From: Acidimicrobiales bacterium
GTDB taxonomy: Bacteria; Actinomycetota; Acidimicrobiia; Acidimicrobiales; VFJN01
Reading direction: 5' to 3'
Assembly (NCBI GenBank): GCA_035316325.1
Contig: DATHJB010000107.1
Coordinates: 1 to 55,472, forward strand
DNA length: 55,472 bases
The position numbers and the translations under genes are program-made. The notes below the pieces were generated by a model. It saw only the letters and a list, made by a program, of their open reading frames with translations, was not told where the DNA came from and did no database searches. Of this stretch, positions 25,677 through 33,202 are shown piece after piece; the stretch's first letter is position 1; every line of letters starts with the position of its first letter.

Positions 25677-26755
25677 GCGCCGTCGCCCTCACCCAGCCGC
25701 TGGCGCCGCGGGCCCCGCTCGACCTCACCGGTCGGCGGCGGGACGACGCCCGCCTGCTGGTGACGTACCGCGACGACCAGTCGATGGTCGAGACGACGAT
25801 GGCCGACCTGCCGGCGTACCTCGATCCGGGCGACGTCCTGGTGGTGAACGTGTCGACCACCCGGCCGGCTGCCCTGGTGGCCGACGGCGTGGGCGACGTG
25901 CTGCCGGCGCCCGACCACCGCAACGGCCTGGTGGTCCACCTGTCGACGCAGCTCGACGAGGCGGCGGGCCTGTGGGTGGTGGAGCCCCGCCACCGCCACG
26001 GCGCAGGGAGCGTCCCGTGGCTCGACTTCCCCCCGGACCGCCCGGTCGTCCTGCCCGGCGGCGCGCGGCTCGACCTGATCGAGCCCTACCACCCGACCGG
26101 CCACGAGCCCTCGGGCCTGCCGGTGCGGCTGTGGGTGGCCCGGTTGCGGGTGCCGCGGCCGTTGGACGAGCACCTGGCGCGGTTCGGGCGTCCCATCCGC
26201 TATGGCAAGGACGCCCGGCCGTGGCCGCTGTCGGCCTACCAGACGGTGTTCGCCACCGTGCCGGGCAGCGCCGAGATGCCCTCCGCGGCGCGGGGCTTCA
26301 CGCCGGACCTGGTGACCCGGCTGGTGAGCCAGGGCGTGGTGCTGGCGCCGATCACCCTGCACACCGGAGTGGCCTCCCAGGAGGCCGGTGAGACGCCGTA
26401 CCCCGAGCGCTACGCCGTGCCGTCGGCGACGGCGGCCGCGGTGAACCACGCCCGTTCCGAGGGACACCGTGTCGTGACCGTGGGGACGACGGCGACCCGG
26501 GCCATCGAGACCGTGGCCGACCGGTCGGGCCGGGTCCACGCCGGCGAGGGCTGGACCGACCTGGTGATCACGCCCGAGCGTGGTGTGCGGGCAGTCGACG
26601 GGCTGATCAGCGGCTGGCACGACCCCGAGGCGTCGCACCTCATGCTGGTGGAGGCGGTCGCCGGCCGCGTGACGCTCGACCGCAGCTACGAGCGAGCCAT
26701 CGCGGCAGGCTTCGCCGGCCACGAGTTCGGCGACTTCCACCTGGTGCTGCGCTAA
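25673..26755 (+). CDS. QueA-like S-adenosylmethionine:tRNA ribosyltransferase-isomerase
   Basis: 360 residues from GTG 25673. QueA-type features: DARLLVTYRDDQ, LDPGDVLVVNVSTTRPAAL, PIRYGKDARPWPLSAYQTVF, TLHTGVASQE and the terminal GFAGHEFGDFHLVLR. QueA transfers and isomerises the ribosyl moiety of SAM onto preQ1-tRNA. Some motifs differ from E. coli QueA (for example VNVSTT where QueA has VNDTRV-like residues), as in the actinobacterial QueA-like branch in genomes that often lack other queuosine genes. True reaction is therefore uncertain. Stop overlaps the convergent tetR-type gene by three bases. Confidence 0.83.
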   Translation: MSAVALTQPLAPRAPLDLTGRRRDDARLLVTYRDDQSMVETTMADLPAYLDPGDVLVVNVSTTRPAALVADGVGDVLPAPDHRNGLVVHLSTQLDEAAGLWVVEPRHRHGAGSVPWLDFPPDRPVVLPGGARLDLIEPYHPTGHEPSGLPVRLWVARLRVPRPLDEHLARFGRPIRYGKDARPWPLSAYQTVFATVPGSAEMPSAARGFTPDLVTRLVSQGVVLAPITLHTGVASQEAGETPYPERYAVPSATAAAVNHARSEGHRVVTVGTTATRAIETVADRSGRVHAGEGWTDLVITPERGVRAVDGLISGWHDPEASHLMLVEAVAGRVTLDRSYERAIAAGFAGHEFGDFHLVLR

Positions 26756-27450
26756 CCCCCGACCAGGTAGGTCCCGGCCCGGCGGGTCTGGTGGTCGAAG
26801 AAGGCGTCGTAGTCCTCGACGACCCGGTGCAGGTGGCCGAACAGCTCGTAGCTGATGTGGCCGAAGAGGCCCGTCCACACCAGCATGGCTCGGGCCAGCA
26901 CCTCGTCGGGGATCCCCGGGGCGGCCAGGTCGCGCAGCCGGGCCAGGTCGCGGTGGACCACCCGGGGCACCGAGGCGGTGGAAGCCGTGTCGATGGCGCC
27001 CGACGCCACCCCGTCGCCCACCACCTGCAGCAGCGCCCCGCTGACCCGGCCCGCCGGCGTGACGGTGTCGTCGGGCGCCCGGTAGCCGGGGACGGGGCTG
27101 CCGTAGACGAGGGCGTAGTCGTGCGGGTGGGCCAGCGCCCAGCCCCGGATCGCCGTGGCGAGGGCGCACCAGCGGGCCAGCACGTCGTCGTCCGCCGTGG
27201 CGGCGATCGCCTCCTCCGCCACCTCGCCCACGGCGTCGAAGGCGTCGACGATCAGGGCGGTGAGCAGGGCATCACGGCTGGCGAAGTAGCGATAGACCGC
27301 CGACGACGCCATCCCGAGCTCCCGGGCCACCGCCCGCAGCGAGAGACTCGACGCCCCGGCCTCGGCGAGGTGGCGCCGGGCCGTGGCCTTGATCTCGGCG
27401 GTCAGCATCTCCCGCGCCCGAGCCCGGGCCGTCGTTGGCGCGCTCGTCAT
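26752..27450 (-). CDS. TetR/AcrR family transcriptional regulator
   Basis: 232 residues. N-terminal HTH with LTAEIKATARRHLAEAGASS, LSLRAVARELGMASSAVYRY and FASRDALLTALI (about residues 15-62), then a helical ligand-binding domain resembling TetR_C_33-type actinobacterial regulators (LARWCALATAIRGWALAHP, DYALVYGSPVPGY). It is divergent from an F420-type nitroreductase gene; a perfect palindrome between them (27472-27484) is the likely operator. ATG 27450 has minus-strand TATGCT with a 7-base gap; the longer open frame upstream is not used. Confidence 0.9.
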   Translation of the reverse strand: MTSAPTTARARAREMLTAEIKATARRHLAEAGASSLSLRAVARELGMASSAVYRYFASRDALLTALIVDAFDAVGEVAEEAIAATADDDVLARWCALATAIRGWALAHPHDYALVYGSPVPGYRAPDDTVTPAGRVSGALLQVVGDGVASGAIDTASTASVPRVVHRDLARLRDLAAPGIPDEVLARAMLVWTGLFGHISYELFGHLHRVVEDYDAFFDHQTRRAGTYLVGG

Positions 27451-27457
27451 GCGGAGC

Positions 27458-27463
27458 AGCATA
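27458..27463 (-). promoter_or_regulatory. -10 hexamer TATGCT, leaderless-type
   Basis: Ends 7 bases before the ATG at 27450 of the TetR-family gene. Confidence 0.5.
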
Positions 27464-27471
27464 CCGAAACG

Positions 27472-27484
27472 AGAGCAGTGCTCT
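27472..27484. promoter_or_regulatory. Palindromic operator candidate for the TetR regulator
   Basis: AGAGCAGTGCTCT is a perfect 13-bp palindrome between divergent promoters. It touches the TTGCAT -35 of the nitroreductase gene (27484-27489). A half-site AGAGCACT recurs at 27527-27534, just inside that gene. Confidence 0.6.
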
Positions 27485-27512
27485 TGCATTCGGGACGAAC
27501 ACCCGGTAGAAC
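27484..27512 (+). promoter_or_regulatory. Promoter of the nitroreductase-family gene
   Basis: TTGCAT (27484-27489), 17-base spacer, TAGAAC (27507-27512), then 7 bases to ATG 27520. A leaderless transcript is likely. Confidence 0.5.
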
Positions 27513-27519
27513 GTTGCTC

Positions 27520-27987
27520 ATGAACGAGAGCACTGATCACAGTTCGCCCGATCGCTACCTCGCGCCCGGCTGGTTCACCCGGACGGTCTTCAACCCCACG
27601 GTGCACTGGCTGGCTCGGCGGGGCGTCAGCCTGATGGGCAGCCGGGAGCTGCGCGTCGTCGGGCGCACCAGCGGAAAGACCCGGACCACGGTCGTGAACC
27701 TCCTCGACCTCGAGGGCCGCCGCTACCTCGTCGCTCCCCGGGGGACCACCCAGTGGGTCCGCAACATGCGAGCCGCCGACGGCGTCGGTGAGCTGCACAT
27801 CGGCCGCAAGTTCGAGTCGTTCCAGGCGACGGAGCTGGACGACGACGCCAAGGCGCCGGTCCTGCGGGCCTACGTCGAGCGCTGGGGCTGGGAGGTCGGC
27901 CAGTTCTTCGAAGGCGTCGGCAAGAGCTCCACCGACGACGAGCTCGCCGCCATCGCCCCCGGCTTCCCGGTCTTCCGCCTCGACTGA
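27520..27987 (+). CDS. F420-dependent nitroreductase-like protein (DUF385/Ddn family)
   Basis: 155 residues, split beta-barrel of the deazaflavin-dependent nitroreductase family: RELRVVGRTSGKTRTTVVNL, YLVAPRGTTQWVRNMRAA and a C-terminal PGFPVFRLD. Members use cofactor F420 to reduce quinones, enones or nitroaromatics and often sit on the membrane face via an amphipathic N-terminus (TVFNPTVHWLARRG). Control by the divergent TetR-type regulator is likely. This gene also supports an F420-using actinobacterial host. Confidence 0.87.
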   Translation: MNESTDHSSPDRYLAPGWFTRTVFNPTVHWLARRGVSLMGSRELRVVGRTSGKTRTTVVNLLDLEGRRYLVAPRGTTQWVRNMRAADGVGELHIGRKFESFQATELDDDAKAPVLRAYVERWGWEVGQFFEGVGKSSTDDELAAIAPGFPVFRLD

Positions 27988-30297
27988 CTACTCGACGCGG
28001 GCCATGTTGGCGAACCGGGTGTACTGCGACAGGAACGCCAGTCGCGCCACCCCGGTCGGCCCGTTCCGGTGCTTCGCCACGATGATCTCCGCCTGCCCCC
28101 GGTCGGGCGAATCGCTGTTGTACACGTCGTCTCGGTAGATGAACATCACCACGTCGGCGTCCTGCTCGATCGACCCCGATTCACGGAGGTCGGCGAGCAT
28201 GGGGCGCTTGTCGGCCCGCATCTCCAGCTGGCGGGAGAGCTGGGAGAGCGCGACGACGGGGCACTCCAGCTCGCGGGCGAGGATCTTGAGGCCTCGGCTC
28301 ATCTCCGACACCTCGACCTGGCGGTTCTCGGCGCTACCCCGGCCGGTCATCAGCTGGAGGTAGTCGATGACCACCATGCCGAGCGAACCGGTCTGGCTCT
28401 TGAGCCTCCGGGCCTTGGCCCGGATCTCCATCACCGTGAGGTTCGGGTTGTCGTCGATCCAGATCGGCGCCTGGGCGAGCCGGCCGATCGCCTGACTGAT
28501 GCGGCTCCAGTCGTCCTCGTTGAGGTTGCCGGACCGAACCCGCTGCGAGTCGATCCGGGCCTCGCCGCACAGCATGCGCTGGCTCAGCTCGAGGTTCCCC
28601 ATCTCCAGGCTGAAGACCAGCACGGGATGGCTCGCGTACAGGGCCGCGTGCGTGGCCATGCCCAGCGCGAACGAGGTGTTGTGGGTCGGGACCAGCGTGT
28701 GGCCCGCCAGGTAGAGGTGGCTCGACGAGTCGACGGTGATGCAGCGCACCGGCACCGAGGCGACCGGGCGGATCGCCCGCACGGTGCGCCGGGTCATGGC
28801 GCCGAAGGCGCGGTGGCTCCTCGTGCGCTCCAGCTGCTCGGCCTTGCGGGCCAGGCGGAACACCGGGTCGAGCGGCGTCCAGCTGAACTCCCAGGCCGCG
28901 CCGGTGCGCCGGATCCTCCCGGGCTTGTGGCCCAGCGTGCACACGAGCTCGTGCGCCTGCTGCAGCAGCGGTCGGCTCGCCAGGTGCAGCTCGACCGTGC
29001 CGAAGGGGTCGACGACGCGGCCGTCGGTGTCGAGCAGGCCCTGGAGGAGCGCCAGCCGCTGCTTGGGGGACGCCCGCAGGTAGAGGGCGGGGATGTGGTC
29101 GAGGGGGGCGTGGCCCTTCAGGAGCTGATGTCCGGCCATGGCCAGCTCGCCCTCGAAGTGGGCGCGGTCCCCGTCGTCGACGGTCGTGCCGGCGCCCAGC
29201 TCGCACCCGAGCACGTAGGGGTCGACCGGCAGCTCCTGCTCGGGGAGGTCCAGCGCCTGCGCCACCGGGATGTACCAGTTGGGGCGGTCGTCGGGGCCGG
29301 CCCGGAGGCCCTCGTCGAGCATCTGCCAGGTGGTCACCACCCGAGCGCCCGGCGGGTTCGACCCCTGGCCGTAGCTGCGTGCGCCCGCGGCCTTCCAGGC
29401 CCGCCGGTCGTAGGCGGACCACTGGTGGTCGGCGTCGGCGACGACCGTCGTCCCGTCGTCGAGCTCGACCTCGTAGCACTGCCGGTCGAGCTGCTCCGGG
29501 GTGGCGTAGGTGACCGAGCAGGGTCGACCGGCGTCGTCGAGCACGCGGTCGCCGACGGCCAGGTCGCCCATCGTCGTCCAGCCGTCGGGCGTCGGGATGG
29601 GCGTGTCCAGCGCCAGGGCCTTGCCCATGGCGGGGCGGGCGCCGACGATGACGAGGTTGTTGGGCTGGAGGCCGGAGAGCAGGTCGTCGAGGTCGGCGTA
29701 GCCGGTGGGGGTGCCGGTGATGGCGTCGCCCCGGCCGTAGAGCTGCTCCAGGCGGTCGAGGTTGAGGCCGAGCAGCTCCTCGATCTTCGCGGTGGTGTCG
29801 GTGACCCGGCGCTGGTTGACCTCGTAGACCAGCGACTCGGCCCGGTCGAGCGCCTTGGTGACGTCGTCGGGCAGCCCGTAGCCGATCTCGGCGATCTCGC
29901 CGGCGACGCCGATCAGCCGCCGGAGCAGGGCGTGCTCCTCGATGATGTGGGCGTAGCCGGCAGCGTTGGTGGTCGCCGGCGTGGACGACATGATCTGGAC
30001 CAGCGTCTGGTGCCCGCCCACGGCGTCGAGCAGCCCGCTGCGGCGTAGCTCGTCGGCCACCGTGACCGGGTCGACCGCCTGGCCCGAGGCGTACAGCGAG
30101 TGGATCGCCTCGTAGACGTGGGCGTGCGCCGGCTTGTAGAAGTCGTCGGCCCGGATGACGCCGGCGGCGTTGGCGATGGCCTCCTGCTCCAGCATCATCG
30201 CGCCGAGCAACGACTCCTCCGCCTGCAGGTCGTGCGGCGGCACGCGACCACCAGGAGCCTTGCGCCGGGATGTCGTGTCGTCGTCGGGCCGTGCCAT
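27988..30297 (-). CDS. dnaB: Replicative DNA helicase DnaB, intein-containing precursor
   Basis: 769 residues; without the intein 455, the usual DnaB length. N-terminal domain (VPPHDLQAEESLLGAMMLEQ) binds primase; the RecA-type ATPase has Walker A GARPAMGK followed after the intein by TSFALGMATHAAL, Walker B LGMVVIDYLQLMTG, and C-terminal motifs ALSQLSRQLEMR, KRPMLADLRESGSIEQDAD and the sensor FIYRDDVYN. The intein (residues 227-540) splits the P-loop between Lys226 and Thr541, so the helicase is inactive until splicing. ATG 30297 was chosen because DnaB homology begins just after it; upstream in-frame codons read through a repeat-rich intergenic region. Confidence 0.96.
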   Translation of the reverse strand: MARPDDDTTSRRKAPGGRVPPHDLQAEESLLGAMMLEQEAIANAAGVIRADDFYKPAHAHVYEAIHSLYASGQAVDPVTVADELRRSGLLDAVGGHQTLVQIMSSTPATTNAAGYAHIIEEHALLRRLIGVAGEIAEIGYGLPDDVTKALDRAESLVYEVNQRRVTDTTAKIEELLGLNLDRLEQLYGRGDAITGTPTGYADLDDLLSGLQPNNLVIVGARPAMGKALALDTPIPTPDGWTTMGDLAVGDRVLDDAGRPCSVTYATPEQLDRQCYEVELDDGTTVVADADHQWSAYDRRAWKAAGARSYGQGSNPPGARVVTTWQMLDEGLRAGPDDRPNWYIPVAQALDLPEQELPVDPYVLGCELGAGTTVDDGDRAHFEGELAMAGHQLLKGHAPLDHIPALYLRASPKQRLALLQGLLDTDGRVVDPFGTVELHLASRPLLQQAHELVCTLGHKPGRIRRTGAAWEFSWTPLDPVFRLARKAEQLERTRSHRAFGAMTRRTVRAIRPVASVPVRCITVDSSSHLYLAGHTLVPTHNTSFALGMATHAALYASHPVLVFSLEMGNLELSQRMLCGEARIDSQRVRSGNLNEDDWSRISQAIGRLAQAPIWIDDNPNLTVMEIRAKARRLKSQTGSLGMVVIDYLQLMTGRGSAENRQVEVSEMSRGLKILARELECPVVALSQLSRQLEMRADKRPMLADLRESGSIEQDADVVMFIYRDDVYNSDSPDRGQAEIIVAKHRNGPTGVARLAFLSQYTRFANMARVE
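28678..29619 (-). mobile_element. Class 3 intein in DnaB
   Basis: 314 residues between Lys226 and Thr541 of the precursor. It begins with Ala, not Cys or Ser (ALALDTPIPTPDGW), and ends VPTHN before Thr+1. The three residues that define class 3 inteins are present: Trp67 in the block B sequence ADADHQW, Cys293 in block F (VPVRCITVD) and Thr312 in block G (VPTHN). A LAGLIDADG endonuclease is embedded: block E keeps Asp (LLQGLLDTDG), but block C reads LGCELGAGT with Ala where the catalytic Asp is expected. Splicing is therefore probably intact and homing probably lost. Confidence 0.92.
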
Positions 30298-30507
30298 GGG
30301 AGACCTCACACTCGCAGCTGCGCCCTGTGCGGAGGAAGACGGATAACCCTGTTGAAAAGGCGGGGGAATCCTGTTGAAAACCTTGCTGACCTGGGGATGA
30401 CCGGCGCACGGACAGCGGCGCGCAGGCGCGCATGCCCAGCATGTGGCGGTGACAACACCGAACGAACGGTGTGGAGAAGCTGTGGATCGCCAGGGGAGGC
30501 GATCGCG
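30298..30507. other. dnaB upstream region with direct repeats
   Basis: No gene is seen. On the minus strand it holds two TTTTCAACAGG repeats (30348-30358 and 30370-30380, 22 bases apart) and, further up, TGTGGAGAA (30470-30478) and TGTGGATCG (30481-30489), which differ by one or two bases from the DnaA box TGTGGATAA. Confidence 0.5.
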
Positions 30508-30538
30508 GACCGCCGGCAGCACCGCGCTGCCGGCGGTC
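30508..30538 (-). terminator. Strong hairpin after rplI
   Basis: GACCGCCGGCAGC (30508-30520) and GCTGCCGGCGGTC (30526-30538) make a perfect 13-bp stem with a 5-base loop, 9 bases past the rplI stop. No U tract follows on the minus strand. Confidence 0.7.
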
Positions 30539-30546
30539 GCACGGGC

Positions 30547-30993
30547 CTACTCGGCCACGACCTCGACGGTGATCGGGAACTGCACATCGGCGTGCAGCTT
30601 GACCGGGATCACATGGGTACCCAGGGTCTTCACCGGCTCGGGGAGGTCCAGCTTGCGACGGTCGATCTCGACGCCCGTCTGCGCCTCGACGGCGGCGGCG
30701 ATGTCGGACGCCGTGACCGAGCCGAACAGCTTGCCCTCGCTGCCGGCTCGAGCCGTGAGCGTGACGACCTTCGCCACGATGGTGGTGGCGACCTCTTCTG
30801 CCGCCGACCGGTCCTGCGCGTCACGCAGGTCGCGCGCTCGGCGCATGGCCTTCGCCTGGGACTGCGTGCCGTCGGACGCCTTGATGGCGATGCCCTTGGG
30901 CACGAGGTAGTTGCGGGCGTAGCCATCGGCGACGTCGAGGATGTCGCCCCGCTTGCCCAGGTCGTTCACGTCGGTGCGGAGGATGACCTTCAT
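30547..30993 (-). CDS. rplI: 50S ribosomal protein L9
   Basis: 148 residues. N-terminal rRNA-binding domain MKVILRTDVNDLGKRGDILD, then DGYARNYLVPKGIAIKA, a long connecting helix and a C-terminal domain (GKLFGSVTASDIAAAVEAQT). Standard length. ATG 30993 overlaps the rpsR stop codon by one base (TGATG); a GTG one codon upstream is less likely. Last gene of the rpsF-ssb-rpsR-rplI operon, followed by a strong hairpin that separates it from dnaB. Confidence 0.96.
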   Translation of the reverse strand: MKVILRTDVNDLGKRGDILDVADGYARNYLVPKGIAIKASDGTQSQAKAMRRARDLRDAQDRSAAEEVATTIVAKVVTLTARAGSEGKLFGSVTASDIAAAVEAQTGVEIDRRKLDLPEPVKTLGTHVIPVKLHADVQFPITVEVVAE

Positions 30994-31478
30994 CACGACG
31001 CCGCACCTTCGCTCGGGCTGTCGCCAGCCGCGGCCGCGGCGGGCACCGGCGGCGGTGCCGACGCCGGCGGCGCCGCCGACGCGTCGCCACGGGGCGGGCG
31101 ATCGTCACGGTCGGGACGGGGCGGACGGTCGTCACGGTCGGGACGGGGACCGCGATCGTCGCGATCGCCACGGGGGCCCCGGTCGCCACGGTCGCCCTTG
31201 TCGCCGCGACCGCCACGCTGCTGGGTGATGCGCGTGACGTACGGCAGCAGGGCCATCTCCCGCGCGTTCTTGATCGCCTTGGCGATCTCGCTCTGCTGCT
31301 GGGCGTTGTTGCCCGTCACCCGGCGGGCCCGCACCTTGGCCCGGTCGGACATGAACCGCCGCAGCAGGTTCACGTCCTTCCAGTCGACGTACTTGACGGC
31401 CTCGGTGTTGAGGATGCTCGTCTTCTTCTTGGCCCTGCGGGCGTTGTCCTTGTTCTTCGAACGCGATTTGTTGATCAA
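30993..31478 (-). CDS. rpsR: 30S ribosomal protein S18 with long C-terminal tail
   Basis: 161 residues, about twice the usual 75-85. Residues 1-88 are a normal zinc-free S18 (SILNTEAVKYVDWKDVNLLR, then RRVTGNNAQQQSEIAKAIKN and MALLPYVTRI). Residues 89-161 are low complexity: GDRGDRGPRGDRDDRG, two PDRDDRPPR units, then an Ala/Pro run. At DNA level 20 bases repeat exactly at 31102 and 31129 (27-base period, 9 residues). The start is TTG 31476-31478, overlapping the ssb stop (TTGA), with GGAGGAG about 5 bases upstream. The tail is translated unless recoding occurs, as the frame is uninterrupted to the rplI start. Confidence 0.93.
   Translation of the reverse strand: MINKSRSKNKDNARRAKKKTSILNTEAVKYVDWKDVNLLRRFMSDRAKVRARRVTGNNAQQQSEIAKAIKNAREMALLPYVTRITQQRGGRGDKGDRGDRGPRGDRDDRGPRPDRDDRPPRPDRDDRPPRGDASAAPPASAPPPVPAAAAAGDSPSEGAAS
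31102..31148. repeat. 27-bp tandem repeat in rpsR tail
   Basis: TCGTCACGGTCGGGACGGGG occurs at 31102-31121 and 31129-31148. It encodes the repeated PDRDDRPPR unit of the S18 tail. Confidence 0.75.
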
Positions 31479-31942
31479 AACGGCTCCTCCGCCGGATCGT
31501 AGGTGGGCGGGGGCTCGTTGGAGGCCGGCTTGGGGCTCCAGCCACCGCCACCGCCGCCGTTGGCCGAGCCACCCTCGGCGGTGCGGCGCTCGTTGCGGTT
31601 GATGGTGGCGGTGGCCCAGCGGAGGCTGGGACCGATCTCGTCGGCGACGACCTCGACGACCGAGCGCTTCTCGCCGTCCTGGGTCTCCCAGGAACGCTGC
31701 TCGAGGCGCCCGGACACGAGCACGCGCGAGCCCTTCTCGAGCGACTCGCTCACGTTCTGGGCCAGGTCACGCCAGCAGGTGACGTTGAAGAAGGACGTCG
31801 CCTCCTCCCACTGCTGGCTGTCACGGTTCTGCCAGCGGCGGTTGACAGCCACGCCGAAGGTGGCGACGGCTGCGCCGTTGGGGGTGTAGCGGAGCTCGGG
31901 GTCGCGGGTGAGGTTCCCGACGATGGTGACGGTGGACGACAT
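31475..31942 (-). CDS. ssb: Single-stranded DNA-binding protein
   Basis: 155 residues from ATG 31942. OB fold: MSSTVTIVGNLTRDPELRYT, TSFFNVTCWRDLAQNVSESL, KGSRVLVSGRLEQRSW. The C-terminal linker is Gly-rich and ends in the acidic tip AEEPF, which recruits replication and repair partners (the canonical tip is DDDIPF-like, here slightly altered). Lies between rpsF and rpsR as in most bacteria. Its TGA overlaps the TTG start of rpsR. Confidence 0.96.
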   Translation of the reverse strand: MSSTVTIVGNLTRDPELRYTPNGAAVATFGVAVNRRWQNRDSQQWEEATSFFNVTCWRDLAQNVSESLEKGSRVLVSGRLEQRSWETQDGEKRSVVEVVADEIGPSLRWATATINRNERRTAEGGSANGGGGGGWSPKPASNEPPPTYDPAEEPF

Positions 31943-31955
31943 GACAGTCCTCTTC

Positions 31956-32282
31956 TCAGGTCGCCGTCGACGCGAGCCAGCCGCGGCGGGCGGCCTCGCG
32001 GTCGGGCAGACGGAACAGCTTGTGGCGGACGATCTCGTCCGCGAGTCGCAGCGCCCGCTCGAGCTGGGCAAGCTCGCTGCCTCCCACAAACTCGTAGACC
32101 ACGTAGTAGCCCTCGGTCTTGTGGTTGATCTCGTAGGCGAACCGCCGGCGTCCCCAGCGGTCTTCGGCCTTGATCTCGCCGCCGCGCTGGGTGACCAGCT
32201 CGGCGACTCGTTTGACCTGTGCGTCGATGATCTCGTCGTCGAGCTCGGCGTCGACGATGATCATCAGTTCATAGGCTCGCAT
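31956..32282 (-). CDS. rpsF: 30S ribosomal protein S6
   Basis: 108 residues. MRAYELMIIVDAELDDEIID, RWGRRRFAYEINHKTEGYYV and the C-terminal helix EIVRHKLFRL are diagnostic. The C-terminus is DREAARRGWLASTAT, lacking the Glu-Glu end that RimK extends in E. coli. First gene of the rpsF-ssb-rpsR-rplI operon; GGAGGAG lies about 11 bases upstream of ATG 32282. Confidence 0.96.
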   Translation of the reverse strand: MRAYELMIIVDAELDDEIIDAQVKRVAELVTQRGGEIKAEDRWGRRRFAYEINHKTEGYYVVYEFVGGSELAQLERALRLADEIVRHKLFRLPDREAARRGWLASTAT

Positions 32283-32404
32283 GGCGAGCGGTCTCCTCCT
32301 GTGAGCCCGGCTCCCACCGGGGCCCCCACGACGACGCGTGGGAGCAGGGGCCATCAATTGCAACCGGGTGACTGTAGCGGGAGAGCATGCTCCCTTTGTA
32401 AACG

Positions 32405-32481
32405 CGGGGTGTGACAGTGAAGGCGAAGCCCTTCGCCTTTTGGGGCGGCGGCGGGGTGGTTGGTGGGGTGTGACAGTAAAG
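32405..32481. repeat. Direct repeats flanking a hairpin upstream of rpsF
   Basis: GGGGTGTGACAGT occurs at 32405-32417 and 32465-32477. Between them lies an 8-bp hairpin (AAGGCGAA/TTCGCCTT, 32420-32439) followed by TTGGGGCGGCGGCGGGG. The latter string recurs next to another hairpin near 37227. It lies after the DUF192 gene and upstream of the rpsF operon. Confidence 0.6.
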
Positions 32482-32483
32482 GG

Positions 32484-33146
32484 CTAGGTCGCGCAGGTTC
32501 CGCCGACGCGCAGCGTGGCTCCGTCGACCAGGCCCACCTTCCCGAGGTCCCCCTTCGGCACCTCGAGGGCGAACCGGTAGGGCCCCGCCGGTGGGTAGAG
32601 CGGGCAGCCGGGCAGGTCGTCGCACGGCTCCATGTCGGTGCTCGACACGATCTCGCCCTCGGCGTCGACCCAGGCGATCGACAGCGGCGTCGGCGTGTTG
32701 CGCATGTAGAAGCTCGACGAGTTGTCGTCGGCCCACACGAACAGCATCCCCTCGTAGCCACCGAAGTCGGTGACCTCCATGAGGCCCCGCCCCCGCTGCT
32801 CCTCGGTCTCCGCCAGCAGCACGCACCAGCCCTTCACCGACCCGTCCGGGTTGGTGATCGCGATGGCCACCTCGCCGAAGCCGTCGAGCAGCTCACGGTC
32901 GTCCGGGCCCGGCGCCTCGGAGAGCCCCGCACCCTGGGCCGCCGGCGCATCCCCCGCCGAGACGAGCACCCCGTCGCCCGGGGACTCCGGCTCGACGCCG
33001 GTGGTGGCGCTGGTGTCGGCGGAGTCGCCGATCGAGCTGCTGTCGGCGGCCTCCTCGTCGTCGTCCCCGCCACAGGCGGCGACCAGCAGGCTCAGGCCGG
33101 CCACCAGCACGACGAGACGGCGACCACGCGACGGTGTCCGGTGCAC
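32484..33146 (-). CDS. DUF192 domain lipoprotein
   Basis: 220 residues from GTG 33146, with AAGGATC as ribosome binding site. Signal and lipobox LSLLVAACGG (Cys about residue 21) followed by an acidic linker of about 70 residues. The DUF192 domain carries ETEEQRGRGLMEVTDFGGYE, GMLFVW, SFYMRNTPTPLSIAWVDAEG and a Cys pair (PCDDLPGC) likely to form a disulphide. Function of DUF192 is unknown; an extracellular anchoring is clear. Confidence 0.88.
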   Translation of the reverse strand: MHRTPSRGRRLVVLVAGLSLLVAACGGDDDEEAADSSSIGDSADTSATTGVEPESPGDGVLVSAGDAPAAQGAGLSEAPGPDDRELLDGFGEVAIAITNPDGSVKGWCVLLAETEEQRGRGLMEVTDFGGYEGMLFVWADDNSSSFYMRNTPTPLSIAWVDAEGEIVSSTDMEPCDDLPGCPLYPPAGPYRFALEVPKGDLGKVGLVDGATLRVGGTCAT

Positions 33147-33202
33147 GGCACCGATCCTTGCACGACCGGATTCGGCGACGCGCACCGGCACCCGTCACCA
33201 GG

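Noticed and set aside
31097-31150. Short tandem repeats suggesting a CRISPR array
   Set aside because: They are in frame inside rpsR with a 27-bp period and no spacers; no CRISPR array is present in the window.
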